DNA from: Parapedobacter sp. SGR-10
GTDB lineage: Bacteria; Bacteroidota; Bacteroidia; Sphingobacteriales; Sphingobacteriaceae
Assembly: GCF_011030405.1 (NCBI RefSeq)
Contig: NZ_JAAJTJ010000002.1
Span: forward strand, 310,001-374,000
Direction of reading: 5' to 3'
Length of the DNA: 64,000 nt
A model generated the notes under the pieces. It saw only the letters and a program-made list of their open reading frames with translations. It made no database searches and was not told where the DNA came from. The position numbers and the translations under genes are program-made. Positions 1 to 8,532 of the stretch are shown here, in pieces (position 1 is the stretch's first letter; each line of letters begins with the position of its first letter).

Positions 1-239
1 CCGAAGTGGAACACCTCATCGGCCGGCTGAAAGAAGTCATTGCCGATGCAAGCCAAAGGCAGCTTATCCTGCAGGAGTTCAGGCATTACCTGCGCCTTAC
101 CCTCAAAGAATATCCCGCCGTAAAAATATCGGCACTCCGTGCATCGGTCAATAAACTGATCGTGTCGGAATGCGAAAAGTATGGGGCTGTTACAGTGAGT
201 GCGGAGGAAGTGGATGTGCTGTGGAATGATGGATTGTAA
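1..239 (+). CDS. C-terminal part of an unknown ICE protein (partial at window edge)
   Basis: The frame is open to the left edge of the window; a GTG at position 6 is the first possible internal start, so the gene most likely begins upstream. The visible 77 residues are mostly predicted helix with alternating charged residues, with no signal peptide or membrane segment. The family is not recognised. It lies 142 bp before traE on the same strand, and that gap holds no obvious promoter or terminator, so it may belong to the transfer region or to the module just before it. Confidence 0.5.
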   Translation, partial: EVEHLIGRLKEVIADASQRQLILQEFRHYLRLTLKEYPAVKISALRASVNKLIVSECEKYGAVTVSAEEVDVLWNDGL

Positions 240-381
240 CAGTCCCGGCGGAGCGTGTTTCCCCGTCCGTCCCTGTGCGTAAGGGCAAGTGGAGAAGGAT
301 CAAGGGAACAGCGATGGCGAAGCCGCTCCGTTCTTATTCCCCTCAACAGGATTTCAAGTTTCAACAAAGTAAAAGTGTGTT

Positions 382-717
382 ATGGAAAAGTGCAGAAGGA
401 AAACTACAATCAACCGTAAACGGCTGCTTGCGCTGGGCGCAGCCTTATTGCTGACCGCCCTCCGTTTTGGCGCAATGGCGCAGGACGGCATCCAGGGCAT
501 CAACGAAGCCAATTCAAAAGTACGCAGCTATTTCGATGCAGGCACCAGCCTCATGTATGCGGTGGGGGCCATCCTCGGACTGATCGGTGCGGTCAAGGTG
601 TACCAGAAATGGAACCACGGCGACCAGGACACCAGCAAGATAGCGGCGGCATGGTTCGGAAGCTGTGTCTTCCTCGTGGTTGTGGCTACGGTCATCAAAT
701 CATTCTTTGGCGTTTAA
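382..717 (+). CDS. traE: Conjugative transposon protein TraE (DUF4134)
   Basis: This 111-aa protein matches the DUF4134/TraE family, the presumed VirB2-like pilin-type subunit of the Bacteroidetes conjugation apparatus. A signal segment with a basic N-terminus and an Ala/Leu-rich core ends near A-M-A-Q at residues 31-34. Two hydrophobic helices follow (about 57-75 and 88-108), flanking a short Lys-rich loop, as expected for a small inner-membrane pilin precursor. The ATG at 382 follows the context gtgtgttATGG, which recurs before other genes of this operon. It is the first recognisable gene of the tra operon here. Family assignment is secure; the pilin role is inferred from family knowledge. 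Confidence 0.88.
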   Translation: MEKCRRKTTINRKRLLALGAALLLTALRFGAMAQDGIQGINEANSKVRSYFDAGTSLMYAVGAILGLIGAVKVYQKWNHGDQDTSKIAAAWFGSCVFLVVVATVIKSFFGV

Positions 718-729
718 ACCTTCCAGTCT

Positions 730-1158
730 ATGCAAAGTGTGCTCAAAGAAAAGCTGTGGGCGTACATCGTCCACCACAACCCCGACCTGATGTTCCGTCT
801 GCAGGAAGATTATTCGGTTACCCGCTACCTCGAAGAAAAGGTAGCGGGCATCCTGCCGATGGCAGCGGAACTCCTGTCGGAAAACAGGCCGATATATATC
901 ATCGAGGAACTGTGCCTCAATGCGATGACCGAAGACCTCAGACCCTCCCGCTACCTGTACATCCGTTCGGTACTGGAGGAGGAGTTCAGCCCGGACTATG
1001 AGCGGCTGAAAGAAAGCGGAACGCTGACCTACGAACTGTGCAACCTCATCGAAGCCTGCAAAGGCATCTTTGAGGAGCTGGGCTTCAGCAGCGAAAACGA
1101 AGAAGACAGGTACCTGCGCTATGCCGTCATCCGGCAGGTACACGAGTACCTGAACTGA
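730..1158 (+). CDS. Conserved unknown protein between traE and traF
   Basis: This 142-aa, mostly helical, acidic protein has no signal peptide and no membrane segment, so it is probably cytoplasmic. It lies 12 bp after traE, on the same strand, inside the transfer operon. No motif pointing to an enzyme was seen. CTnDOT itself has traF directly after traE, so this is an insertion into the canonical order, seen in my recollection in some sphingobacterial elements. It could be an accessory or regulatory factor for transfer, but the sequence does not show a function. Confidence 0.7.
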   Translation: MQSVLKEKLWAYIVHHNPDLMFRLQEDYSVTRYLEEKVAGILPMAAELLSENRPIYIIEELCLNAMTEDLRPSRYLYIRSVLEEEFSPDYERLKESGTLTYELCNLIEACKGIFEELGFSSENEEDRYLRYAVIRQVHEYLN

Positions 1159-1241
1159 AAAGACAAGCATGTGGATGGATGCCGTTCAGGCAGCCGCCAC
1201 ATGGGCATAAAGGAATGAGTGAAGAAAGATAAAGTGTGGTT

Positions 1242-1334
1242 ATGGCTTACCAGATTTTCCAAAAACTGAACGAAGAAGCCGTGCTGGTAGCGGCACGGGC
1301 CGCAGAACGTTCCCGTAACCGGATGCGGCTTTGA
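1242..1334 (+). CDS. Possible 30-aa ORF before traF
   Basis: The frame reads M-A-Y-Q-I-F-Q-K-L and ends R-N-R-M-R-L before TGA. Its start context (aaagtgtggttATGG) closely resembles those of traE (382) and traG (1705), which is the main reason to list it. The peptide is a short amphipathic helix rich in Ala and Arg. It fills most of the otherwise empty 194-bp gap between the preceding unknown gene and traF. It may instead be a translated leader or a decayed gene remnant. Confidence 0.35.
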   Translation: MAYQIFQKLNEEAVLVAARAAERSRNRMRL

Positions 1335-1352
1335 CCATAAACATAGCAAGAC

Positions 1353-1670
1353 ATGGCAAACAGTGTATATCAGATCAACAAGGGCATTAACCAGCCCATA
1401 GAATTTAAAGGTTTAAAGGCGCAGTACATCTGGTACCTGGGCGGTGGTGTGGTGGTGCTGCTCGTCCTGTTCTCGATCCTGTATTTCATCGGGCTGCCCT
1501 CGCTGGTGTGCGTGGGCATCATCGGCGGCGCAGGGACGCTGCTGGTCATGAAGATATACGGCATGAGCAACAAATACGGCGAACACGGACTGATGAAGGC
1601 ACTTGCAAGAAAGCAGGTGCCGAAAACCATCCGGTCAAGGAGCAGGCGGATTTTCCTGCGCAAGAAATAA
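1353..1670 (+). CDS. traF: Conjugative transposon protein TraF (DUF4133)
   Basis: This 105-aa protein fits the DUF4133/TraF family, the VirB3-like inner-membrane component that works with the VirB4 ATPase. A conserved opening (S-V-Y-Q-I-N-K-G-I) is followed by two adjacent transmembrane helices (about 26-47 and 50-68) and a basic C-terminal tail with R-S-R-S-R-R. Length and topology match the family. It sits 34 bp before traG, as is usual for VirB3/VirB4 neighbours. The start is the only sensible ATG. Confidence 0.88.
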   Translation: MANSVYQINKGINQPIEFKGLKAQYIWYLGGGVVVLLVLFSILYFIGLPSLVCVGIIGGAGTLLVMKIYGMSNKYGEHGLMKALARKQVPKTIRSRSRRIFLRKK

Positions 1671-1704
1671 ACAAGGTTTTTTTAAAAGGTAAACAAGTGG
1701 GGTT

Positions 1705-4176
1705 ATGGAAAAAGTGCTGGATGAAATTTTACCGGTCATGGATGTGGAGCATGACTGCATCCTGAGCAAGCAGGGCGACATCACGGTGGTATTCAGGGCA
1801 GACCTGCCGGAACTGTTCACCCTCTCCGACCAGGAATACGAAGCGTTCCACCAGGCATGGGTAAAAGCCGTCAAGGTTTTGCCCAAATATACCGTACTGC
1901 ACAAGCAGGACTGGTTCATCGAAAGTGGCCACCGGCCGGATTTCACAAAGGACGACACCAGTTTTTTGAGCCGTGCCAGCGAGCGTTTCTTCAACGAGCG
2001 TCCCTTTCTGGATCATAGCTGTTACATCATGCTGACCAAAAAGCCGCAGGGCAGGAAGACCGCCAGTTCGCTGTTCTCCAACCTGCTGCGCACTTCCATC
2101 GTACCGGAGGAAACATTGAAGCCCGCACTGTTGCAGGATTTCCTGGACAGCACCGGGCAGTTCCGGCGCATCATGGAGGACAGCGGCTTTGTGAAGCTGA
2201 CCCGGCTAAGGGAAAGCGAACTGCGCAGCGATGCCCGTAAAACGGGGCTGATCGAACGGTACTGCTACCTCTCGGAACGTGATAACGGTTTTGTGATGAA
2301 CGACATCACCTTTGATGAGGGCCTGCAGGTGGGCGACCGACATTGCCAGCTCTACACGCTGGGCGATGCCGCCGACCTGCCCGCACTCTGCGGCAGCCGT
2401 ATTAACTACGACAGGTACAGCACCGACAAGACCAAGTTCAGCGTGGGCTTCGCTTCCACGCTGGGGCAACTGCTGCCCTGCAACCATATCTACAACCAGT
2501 ACCTGTTTATCGAGGATGCGCAGAAGACCATACAGAAGCTGGAAAGCAAAAGGCTGAGGCTGCAATCCCTTTCGGCCTACAGCCGGGAGAACATGATCGC
2601 CAGGGATGCGACCAACGATTTTCTGAACGAGGCCATCGGCCAGCAACGCCTGCCGATAAAAGCCCATTTCAACGTACTGGTATGGGCGGATGAAAAGGAA
2701 CGGCTAAAGGATCTGAAGAACATGGTGTCCTCTGCGCTGGCGCAGATGGACGCCGTGGCCAAACAGGAAACCATAGGCGCACCGCAGATATTCTGGGCGG
2801 GCATTCCGGGCAATGCCGCCGACTTCCCCATGAACGATACGTTTGATACGTTCGCCGAACAGGCGACCTGCTTCCTCAACCTGGAAACGGGCTACCGCTC
2901 CTCGATCAGCCCGATGGGCATCCGCCTGGGCGACCGCCTGACCGGAAAGCCCGTGCATGTGGACATATCGGACGAACCCATGAAAATGGGGATCTGTACC
3001 AATCGCAACAAGTTCGTCCTGGGGCCGTCCGGCAGCGGCAAATCTTTCTTTACCAACCACATGGTCAGGAGCTATTACGAACAGGGCACGCATATCGTGC
3101 TGGTGGACGTGGGGCACAGCTACAAAGGGCTGTGCGATATGGTAAACGGCTATTATTTCACGTACAGCGAAGACAACCCCATCCGCTTCAATCCCTTTTA
3201 CATCGGCGAAGGCGACAGCCTGGACACGGAGAAGAAGGAAAGCATCAAGACGCTGTTGCTTGCGCTCTGGAAAAAAGACGATGAGCAGTTCAAGCGGAGC
3301 GAATACGTGGCGCTGTCCAATGCCATTACGGGATATTTCCAGTTCCTGGAAAAGCATAAAGAAGTATTCCCCTGCTTCAACAGTTTCTATACGTTCCTGC
3401 GGGATGACTACACCCGGATACTGGAAAGCGACCGGGTAAAGGAAAAGGATTTTGACATCGACAATTTCCTGTACGTGCTGCGCCCGTATTACCAGGGCGG
3501 CGAATTTGATTACCTGCTCAACGCAACGGAGAACCTCAACCTGCTGCAGGAGCGGCTGATCATCTTTGAAATTGATGCGATCAAGGATAATCCCATACTG
3601 TTCCCCACGACCGTCATCATCGTGATGGAAATCTTCATCAACAAGATGCGAAAGCTGAAAGGCGTACGCAAGATGATACTGATAGAGGAAGCCTGGAAAG
3701 CACTGATGGCAGAGGGTTTTGCGGAATACATCAAATACCTGTTCAAGACCGTACGCAAGTTTTTCGGGGAGGCCGTGGTGGTTACGCAGGAAGTCGAGGA
3801 CATCATTTCCTCGCCCATCGTCAAGCAGGCGATCATCAATAATTCGGACTGTAAAATCCTCTTAGACCAGTCGAAGTACCAGAACAAATTCGACCAGATA
3901 CAGGAGCTGCTGGGGCTTACCGAAAAGGAAAAGGCACTGGTGCTGTCGGTCAATAAGGCGAACGACCCGACAAAGAAATACAAGGAGGTATTCATCTCGC
4001 TGGGCGGCATGCTCAGCAAGGTGTACCGCACCGAAGTGAGCCTGGAAGAATATTTAGCGTACACCACCGAGCAGACCGAAAAGGTAAAACTGATGGAATA
4101 CGCAGCAAAGTTCGGCGGGGACATCCGCAAGGGCATTGCGGCGATGGCGGAGGATATGCGCAGTAAAAGCAGTTGA
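1705..4176 (+). CDS. traG: Conjugation ATPase TraG (VirB4 family)
   Basis: This 823-aa VirB4-type ATPase is the energy source for pilus assembly and substrate transfer at the inner membrane. The N-terminal half is the VirB4/TraG_N region. Walker A is G440-P-S-G-S-G-K446-S447, and a Walker B-like stretch M-I-L-I-E-E-A-W lies near residue 656, both typical of the TraG_P domain. Full length suggests an intact gene. It begins 34 bp after traF in the context gtggggttATGG. Downstream, the TraI-like gene starts 20 bp after its stop codon. Despite the name, Bacteroidetes TraG is the VirB4 homologue and not the F-plasmid TraG. Confidence 0.94.
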   Translation: MEKVLDEILPVMDVEHDCILSKQGDITVVFRADLPELFTLSDQEYEAFHQAWVKAVKVLPKYTVLHKQDWFIESGHRPDFTKDDTSFLSRASERFFNERPFLDHSCYIMLTKKPQGRKTASSLFSNLLRTSIVPEETLKPALLQDFLDSTGQFRRIMEDSGFVKLTRLRESELRSDARKTGLIERYCYLSERDNGFVMNDITFDEGLQVGDRHCQLYTLGDAADLPALCGSRINYDRYSTDKTKFSVGFASTLGQLLPCNHIYNQYLFIEDAQKTIQKLESKRLRLQSLSAYSRENMIARDATNDFLNEAIGQQRLPIKAHFNVLVWADEKERLKDLKNMVSSALAQMDAVAKQETIGAPQIFWAGIPGNAADFPMNDTFDTFAEQATCFLNLETGYRSSISPMGIRLGDRLTGKPVHVDISDEPMKMGICTNRNKFVLGPSGSGKSFFTNHMVRSYYEQGTHIVLVDVGHSYKGLCDMVNGYYFTYSEDNPIRFNPFYIGEGDSLDTEKKESIKTLLLALWKKDDEQFKRSEYVALSNAITGYFQFLEKHKEVFPCFNSFYTFLRDDYTRILESDRVKEKDFDIDNFLYVLRPYYQGGEFDYLLNATENLNLLQERLIIFEIDAIKDNPILFPTTVIIVMEIFINKMRKLKGVRKMILIEEAWKALMAEGFAEYIKYLFKTVRKFFGEAVVVTQEVEDIISSPIVKQAIINNSDCKILLDQSKYQNKFDQIQELLGLTEKEKALVLSVNKANDPTKKYKEVFISLGGMLSKVYRTEVSLEEYLAYTTEQTEKVKLMEYAAKFGGDIRKGIAAMAEDMRSKSS

Positions 4177-4196
4177 AAAACTTAAAGGGAATAGCA

Positions 4197-4880
4197 ATGA
4201 AAAAGTATGTAAAAATAATCACGCTGGCGTTCTGCCTGTCTTTCACGGTCATGCCCGTCCAGAAAGCCGAAGCGCAGGTCGCCATACTGGAAATAATCAA
4301 GGCGGGCATCAAAAAGGTCATCAAGGCGGTAGACCTGAAGATACAGCGTTTGCAGAACAAAACGATCTGGTTACAGAATGCGCAGAAGACATTGGAAAAC
4401 ACGCTGTCCAAGCTGAAGCTGGACGAAATCTCCGATTGGACGGAAAAGCAGAAAGAGCAGTACCGCAAGTATTACGAGGAACTGGCAAAGGTCAAGGCCA
4501 TCATTTCCTATTACCAGCGCATCCGGGACATCACGCAGAAGCAGGTACGGCTGGTGGAGGAATACCAGCGTGCCTGGGGCCTTGTCCGGCAGGACAGGCA
4601 TTTCACGGCGGAGGAAATCGAGTACATGGCACTGGTGTATTCCGGCATACTGGAGGAAAGCCTGAAAAGCATCGACCAGATCAGCCTGATCGTAAAATCG
4701 TTTACCACGACCATGAGCGATGCCAAACGGCTGGAGCTGATCAATGATGCCGCCGACCAGGTGGATACCAACTACTCCGACCTCGTGCAGTTCAACAGGC
4801 AGAACATGCTGCTGAGCCTGCAACGGGCAAAGACGGCGCATGAAGTGGAAGTGGTCAAAAAATTATACGGACTGGATTAA
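4197..4880 (+). CDS. traI: TraI-like secreted conjugation protein (DUF4141-type)
   Basis: This 227-aa protein has a signal peptide (M-K-K-Y-V-K, hydrophobic core, cleavage near A-E-A-Q) followed by an almost entirely helical mature part with coiled-coil character, probably periplasmic. The ATG at 4197 has an upstream aaaggga ribosome binding site; an in-frame TTG at 4173 lies over the traG stop and lacks one. The position after traG matches TraI/DUF4141 of CTnDOT-like elements, proposed to be VirB5-like. Its C-terminal half resembles the next two proteins (shared LA/MA-x-V-Y-x-x-x-L-x-E-S-L pattern), so the three are tandem paralogues. The biochemical role is unknown. Confidence 0.72.
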   Translation: MKKYVKIITLAFCLSFTVMPVQKAEAQVAILEIIKAGIKKVIKAVDLKIQRLQNKTIWLQNAQKTLENTLSKLKLDEISDWTEKQKEQYRKYYEELAKVKAIISYYQRIRDITQKQVRLVEEYQRAWGLVRQDRHFTAEEIEYMALVYSGILEESLKSIDQISLIVKSFTTTMSDAKRLELINDAADQVDTNYSDLVQFNRQNMLLSLQRAKTAHEVEVVKKLYGLD

Positions 4881-4890
4881 ACGAAAAACG

Positions 4891-5547
4891 ATGAAAAAGA
4901 TACTAACGATAGCCGTGCTGCTGCTCGCCGTTTCCGGCAGCCTGCAGGCACAGACTTTCAAGGAGTGGTTCCGGCAGAAGAAAACGCAGAAAGAATACCT
5001 CGTCCAGCAGATTGCCGCTTTACAGGTGTATATCGGTTATGCGAAAAAAGGCTACAGGATCGCCAAAGACGGGCTGAACACCATCGGAGGTTTTACGAGG
5101 GGGGAATTTGACCTGCATGGGGAATTTATCGGTTCGCTGAAAAAAGTCAATCCCGAAATCAAACGCTATGAAAAGGTGGCGGACATCATAGCCATGCAGG
5201 TCAGGATCGTGCAAAACCATAACCGGACATTGCGGCAGCTCCGCCGGAGCGATGCCCTTTCGGGCAATGAGCTCGCCTATGTCGGACGTGTATTCGGTCG
5301 CCTGCTGGACGACTGCGAAAAGACATTGGACGAACTGATCGACCTGACCACCGACGGCAGGCTGGAAATGAAGGACGATGAGCGCATGGCGAGGATCGAC
5401 CGGCTCTACCTGGACATGCGGGACAGATACACGTTCACGCAGGGTTTCGGAAACGATGCCCGGATGCTTGCCGCCTCCCGGAAAAAGGAGCAGATGGATA
5501 TACTGACCAGCCGGGAATTACAGGACATTAAAAAGGAACAGCCATGA
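4891..5547 (+). CDS. Secreted helical protein, second of three tandem TraI-region paralogues
   Basis: This 218-aa protein has a signal peptide (M-K-K-I-L-T-I-A, cleavage near L-Q-A-Q). The mature part is helical and matches the next protein in order: a G-x-F/N-x-L-H block, K/R-R-Y-x-x-V-A-D-I, N-E-L-A-Y-V-G-R-V-F and a final R-I-D-R-L-Y-L-D-M. Some relatives are, from memory, labelled TerB-family; I see no metal-binding signature to support tellurite resistance. The start at 4891 places M-K-K at the right distance from the hydrophobic core, 10 bp after the previous stop. It overlaps the next gene by 4 bp, indicating coupled translation. Likely a periplasmic part of the transfer machine, by context. 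Confidence 0.72.
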   Translation: MKKILTIAVLLLAVSGSLQAQTFKEWFRQKKTQKEYLVQQIAALQVYIGYAKKGYRIAKDGLNTIGGFTRGEFDLHGEFIGSLKKVNPEIKRYEKVADIIAMQVRIVQNHNRTLRQLRRSDALSGNELAYVGRVFGRLLDDCEKTLDELIDLTTDGRLEMKDDERMARIDRLYLDMRDRYTFTQGFGNDARMLAASRKKEQMDILTSRELQDIKKEQP

Positions 5548-6182
5548 AAAAAATGATCGTGATTACGGCGTTGGTGCTTGCCGCACTGCTGCCAGCGGGA
5601 AAAGTATCGGCGCAGGCCAATGAGATCGCACAGCTACTGCTGAACGTAGAGAAGCTGGCGCAGTTCAAGCAGATATTGAGCGACATGAAAAAGGGCTATG
5701 AGATACTGAGCGGCGGCTACAATACGGTGAAGAATATCTCGGAGGGCAATTTCAACCTGCACAGGGTATTCCTGGACGGACTGATGGAGGTCAGCCCCAC
5801 GGTGCGGGGCTACCGCCGTGTGGCGGACATAGCGGACTATCAGCTGACGCTGGTCAGGGAATACCGGAACGCCTACAACCGCTTTAAAAGGGACGGCAAT
5901 TTCAACCCGGAGGAACTGGCCTACCTGGGGCGTGTGTACGACAAGCTGTTCAGAGAAAGCCTGCGCAACCTCGATGAACTGCTCACGGTGGTGACGGCGG
6001 GAAAGGCAAGGATGAGCGATGACGAACGCCTGCAGGCGATAGACCGTATCTACCTGGATATGCAGGACAAACTGATGTTCCTGCGCCATTTCAACAACAA
6101 CACGACGGTACTGGCCGTGCAGCGGGCAAAGGAAAAGAACGATGCGCGCACCATGCGCAGGGTATATGGAACAAACGAATAA
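5544..6182 (+). CDS. Secreted helical protein, third of three tandem TraI-region paralogues
   Basis: This 212-aa protein has a signal peptide ending near K-V-S-A-Q-A. Its order of conserved blocks is the same as in the preceding gene: G-N-F-N-L-H, R-G-Y-R-R-V-A-D-I-A, E-E-L-A-Y-L-G-R-V-Y and A-I-D-R-I-Y-L-D-M. The ATG overlaps the stop of the previous gene (4 bp), so the pair is translationally coupled. The C-terminal V-Q-R-A-K-E-K-N-D-A stretch resembles L-Q-R-A-K-T-A-H of the TraI-like gene. It lies 9 bp before traJ. Exact function unknown; a periplasmic scaffold or VirB5-like role is an inference. Confidence 0.72.
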   Translation: MKKMIVITALVLAALLPAGKVSAQANEIAQLLLNVEKLAQFKQILSDMKKGYEILSGGYNTVKNISEGNFNLHRVFLDGLMEVSPTVRGYRRVADIADYQLTLVREYRNAYNRFKRDGNFNPEELAYLGRVYDKLFRESLRNLDELLTVVTAGKARMSDDERLQAIDRIYLDMQDKLMFLRHFNNNTTVLAVQRAKEKNDARTMRRVYGTNE

Positions 6183-6191
6183 AACGGGATT

Positions 6192-7400
6192 ATGGCAAAG
6201 TGTGTAAAGGCCGCAGTGATTGCGGCAGTGTGTCTGGGATTGCCTTTTTTGGGTCATGCGCAGGACATAGCGGGCGAGATGAAAGGGATGCACGGTGTGC
6301 TGGAAAGCCTGTACAACCAGATGATGCCCCTGTGTGGGCAGCTCATCGGCGTAGGGCGTGGACTGGCGGGATTTGCCGCCATGTGGTACATTGCATCAAG
6401 GGTGTGGGGACATCTGTCCAGGGCCGAGCCGATAGATTTCTATCCGCTGTTCCGGCCGTTCGCCATCGGCTTCTGTGTGCTGATGTTCCCCTCCGTTCTG
6501 GGCATCATTGGCGGCGTGATGAAGCCCACCGTAACGGCAACTTCAGCGATGGTGGAAGGCTCCGACAGGGCGATTACCGTGCTGCTGCAACGGAAGGAGG
6601 AAGCCATCAAAAAGTCCGATGTATGGCAGATGTATGTGGGCGAAAGCGGCAGCGGCGACCGGGATAAATGGTATAAATATACACATGACGGCGAAGATCC
6701 GTCGGGTGAAGGCTTCTTTGAGGGCATCGGCAACGACATCAAGTTCGCTATGTCGAAAGCCTCCTACAATTTCCGCAACTCGGTCAAGGAATGGATGAGT
6801 GAAGTGCTGCGCGTGCTGTTTGAGGCGGCCGCACTGTGCATTGACACCCTGCGGACTTTCCAGTTGATCGTGCTCTCCATTCTGGGGCCGCTCGTGTTCG
6901 GCCTTGCCGTCTTTGACGGTTTCCAGCATACCCTTACCGTATGGCTTGCCCGCTACATCAACGTGTTCCTATGGCTGCCCGTGGCCAACATCTTCGGCAG
7001 CATCATCGGCAAGATACAGGAGGAAATGCTCAAACTCGACATTTCCCAGGTGCAGGAATACGGCGACACCTTTTTCAGCCGGACGGACGTGGCCTACCTC
7101 GTCTTTATGATCATCGGCATCGTGGGATACTTCACCGTTCCGTCCGTGGCCAACTACATCGTACACGCCGGGGGCGGCGGCGCACTCGGACAGAAAGTGA
7201 CCAGCCTTTTCGGCAGCAGTTCCCGAAGTGTGGTGAACACAGCATCGGCGGGCGCCGGTATGGCGATGGACGCTATGGGCAATGCCGCCAGCAGGATATC
7301 ACAGAGTATGGCAAGTAACGGTACGACCAATCCCTATTTCGGGGATAGTGGCAAAAGCGGATCGGGTTACATGGGCGATAAGCTAAAAGGCAATTCATAA
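6192..7400 (+). CDS. traJ: Conjugative transposon protein TraJ (VirB6-like)
   Basis: This 402-aa polytopic inner-membrane protein is the TraJ homologue and probable VirB6-like channel component. An N-terminal signal-like segment ends at G-H-A-Q (residues 21-24). Several hydrophobic helices follow (around 55-70, 90-110, 210-260 and 295-320), with a conserved L-R-T-F-Q-L-I-V-L-S-I-L-G-P-L block. The C-terminus is a Gly/Ser-rich soluble tail with A-G-G-G-G-A-L-G-Q. Length matches the family. It follows the three paralogous secreted genes and precedes traK by 18 bp, the canonical order. Confidence 0.88.
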   Translation: MAKCVKAAVIAAVCLGLPFLGHAQDIAGEMKGMHGVLESLYNQMMPLCGQLIGVGRGLAGFAAMWYIASRVWGHLSRAEPIDFYPLFRPFAIGFCVLMFPSVLGIIGGVMKPTVTATSAMVEGSDRAITVLLQRKEEAIKKSDVWQMYVGESGSGDRDKWYKYTHDGEDPSGEGFFEGIGNDIKFAMSKASYNFRNSVKEWMSEVLRVLFEAAALCIDTLRTFQLIVLSILGPLVFGLAVFDGFQHTLTVWLARYINVFLWLPVANIFGSIIGKIQEEMLKLDISQVQEYGDTFFSRTDVAYLVFMIIGIVGYFTVPSVANYIVHAGGGGALGQKVTSLFGSSSRSVVNTASAGAGMAMDAMGNAASRISQSMASNGTTNPYFGDSGKSGSGYMGDKLKGNS

Positions 7401-7418
7401 CCAAAAAACGGAGGAAGC

Positions 7419-8039
7419 ATGTTCAAAAAAATGAAAAATATAGATACCGCATTCCGGCACGTGAGGGCTTTTACGATGCTGATCATCGCTGGAAGCGTCG
7501 CGATATGCTGCTTTGCCCTGTACAAAAGTTTCAGCCTGGTATCGCAGATGCAGTCGAAGATTTACATCCTGGCCAACGGCAAGGCGCTGGAAGCATACGC
7601 TTCGGAACGCAGGGACAATATTCCGGTGGAAGCAAGGGATCACGTAAAGACGTTCCACCACCTGTTCTTCACGCTCGACCCGGACGAAAAGGCGATACAG
7701 GCGAACATCGCCAAAGCCCTGTACCTGGGCGACGGTACGGTAAAACGCGCCTACGATGACCTGAGGGAGAACGGTTATTACGCAGGGCTGATTTCCGGCA
7801 ACGTGAACCAGACCATCACGGTGGACAGTGTGTCGGTGGACACGGGCGAATACCCCTACCGTTTCCGCTGCCATGCCACGCAGCGCATCATCCGGCCGAC
7901 CAGCATCACGACACGCAGCCTGCTCACGGAAGGCTCGCTCCGCAACGTCAGCCGCAGCGACAACAACCCGCACGGCTTTCTGATCGAGCGCTGGAACACG
8001 ATTGAGAACAGGGATCTGAAGACAGTGGGAAGGAGATAA
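7419..8039 (+). CDS. traK: Conjugative transposon protein TraK (VirB8-like)
   Basis: This 206-aa bitopic protein has a short cytoplasmic N-terminus, one membrane helix at about 19-40 and a periplasmic domain, the VirB8-like layout. TraK-family sequence includes N-I-D-T-A-F-R-H-V-R at the start and the I-L-A-N-G-K-A-L-E-A stretch after the membrane segment. Length matches CTnDOT TraK. The RBS (ggagg) lies just before the ATG, which is stronger than most in this operon. It is followed 11 bp later by the TraL-position gene. Confidence 0.87.
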   Translation: MFKKMKNIDTAFRHVRAFTMLIIAGSVAICCFALYKSFSLVSQMQSKIYILANGKALEAYASERRDNIPVEARDHVKTFHHLFFTLDPDEKAIQANIAKALYLGDGTVKRAYDDLRENGYYAGLISGNVNQTITVDSVSVDTGEYPYRFRCHATQRIIRPTSITTRSLLTEGSLRNVSRSDNNPHGFLIERWNTIENRDLKTVGRR

Positions 8040-8050
8040 AAAGCAGCGAT

Positions 8051-8530
8051 ATGAAATTTCTATCCAGGCATAAAAAACAGGATGAGCCGCAGGCGCCCGG
8101 AACGGCTGCCGAAGGATTGCGGCTGGCCTATAAGCGGGTTCAGACCGGATGGGCAACATGGATGGCCAGACGTACCGCAGGGTTTTCACGGCGGAAGTGG
8201 CAGGTACTGCTGGTGCTGTTCATGTCGGGATTTGGCGGGTACAGCCTTTACCTCACGGTGGACGGCCTTACCGGAAAAGGGGGAAAACCCTTTTCCATCA
8301 CCCCGATAAAGAAGCCCCGCCATGCCACAGAAACCGGGGAGAGGAACGATAGCCCACAGGTATCCGAAGCGGAGTACCGCCGGATACGGCGGTTCCGGCT
8401 GTATATGGACAGCCTTGCCCGAAGTCCGGCGGGGAAAGCGGAATACGACAGCATCATGGCACAGCGTCCCGGACTGATGGACAGTGTGCGCTTTATCGAA
8501 AAATATTACGGACAATTCAAAAACAGGTAA
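8051..8530 (+). CDS. Single-pass membrane protein in the TraL position
   Basis: This 159-aa protein has a basic cytoplasmic N-terminus, one transmembrane segment at about 55-73 (W-Q-V-L-L-V-L-F-M-S-G-F) and a hydrophilic periplasmic tail that ends F-I-E-K-Y-Y-G. Position between traK and traM and topology fit TraL (DUF3989) of CTnDOT. It is longer than the roughly 100-aa TraL I recall, so the name is positional. Genes on both sides are 2 to 11 bp away, so it is part of the transfer operon. Confidence 0.72.
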   Translation: MKFLSRHKKQDEPQAPGTAAEGLRLAYKRVQTGWATWMARRTAGFSRRKWQVLLVLFMSGFGGYSLYLTVDGLTGKGGKPFSITPIKKPRHATETGERNDSPQVSEAEYRRIRRFRLYMDSLARSPAGKAEYDSIMAQRPGLMDSVRFIEKYYGQFKNR

Positions 8531-8532
8531 CA

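Noticed and set aside
4173..4196. TTG start for the TraI-like gene
   Set aside because: It overlaps the traG stop and adds residues before the clear signal peptide; the ATG at 4197 has an aaaggga binding site.
4891..6182. Tellurite-resistance (TerB) function for the TraI-region paralogues
   Set aside because: No TerB metal-binding residues are evident and both are secreted coiled-coil proteins inside a transfer operon.
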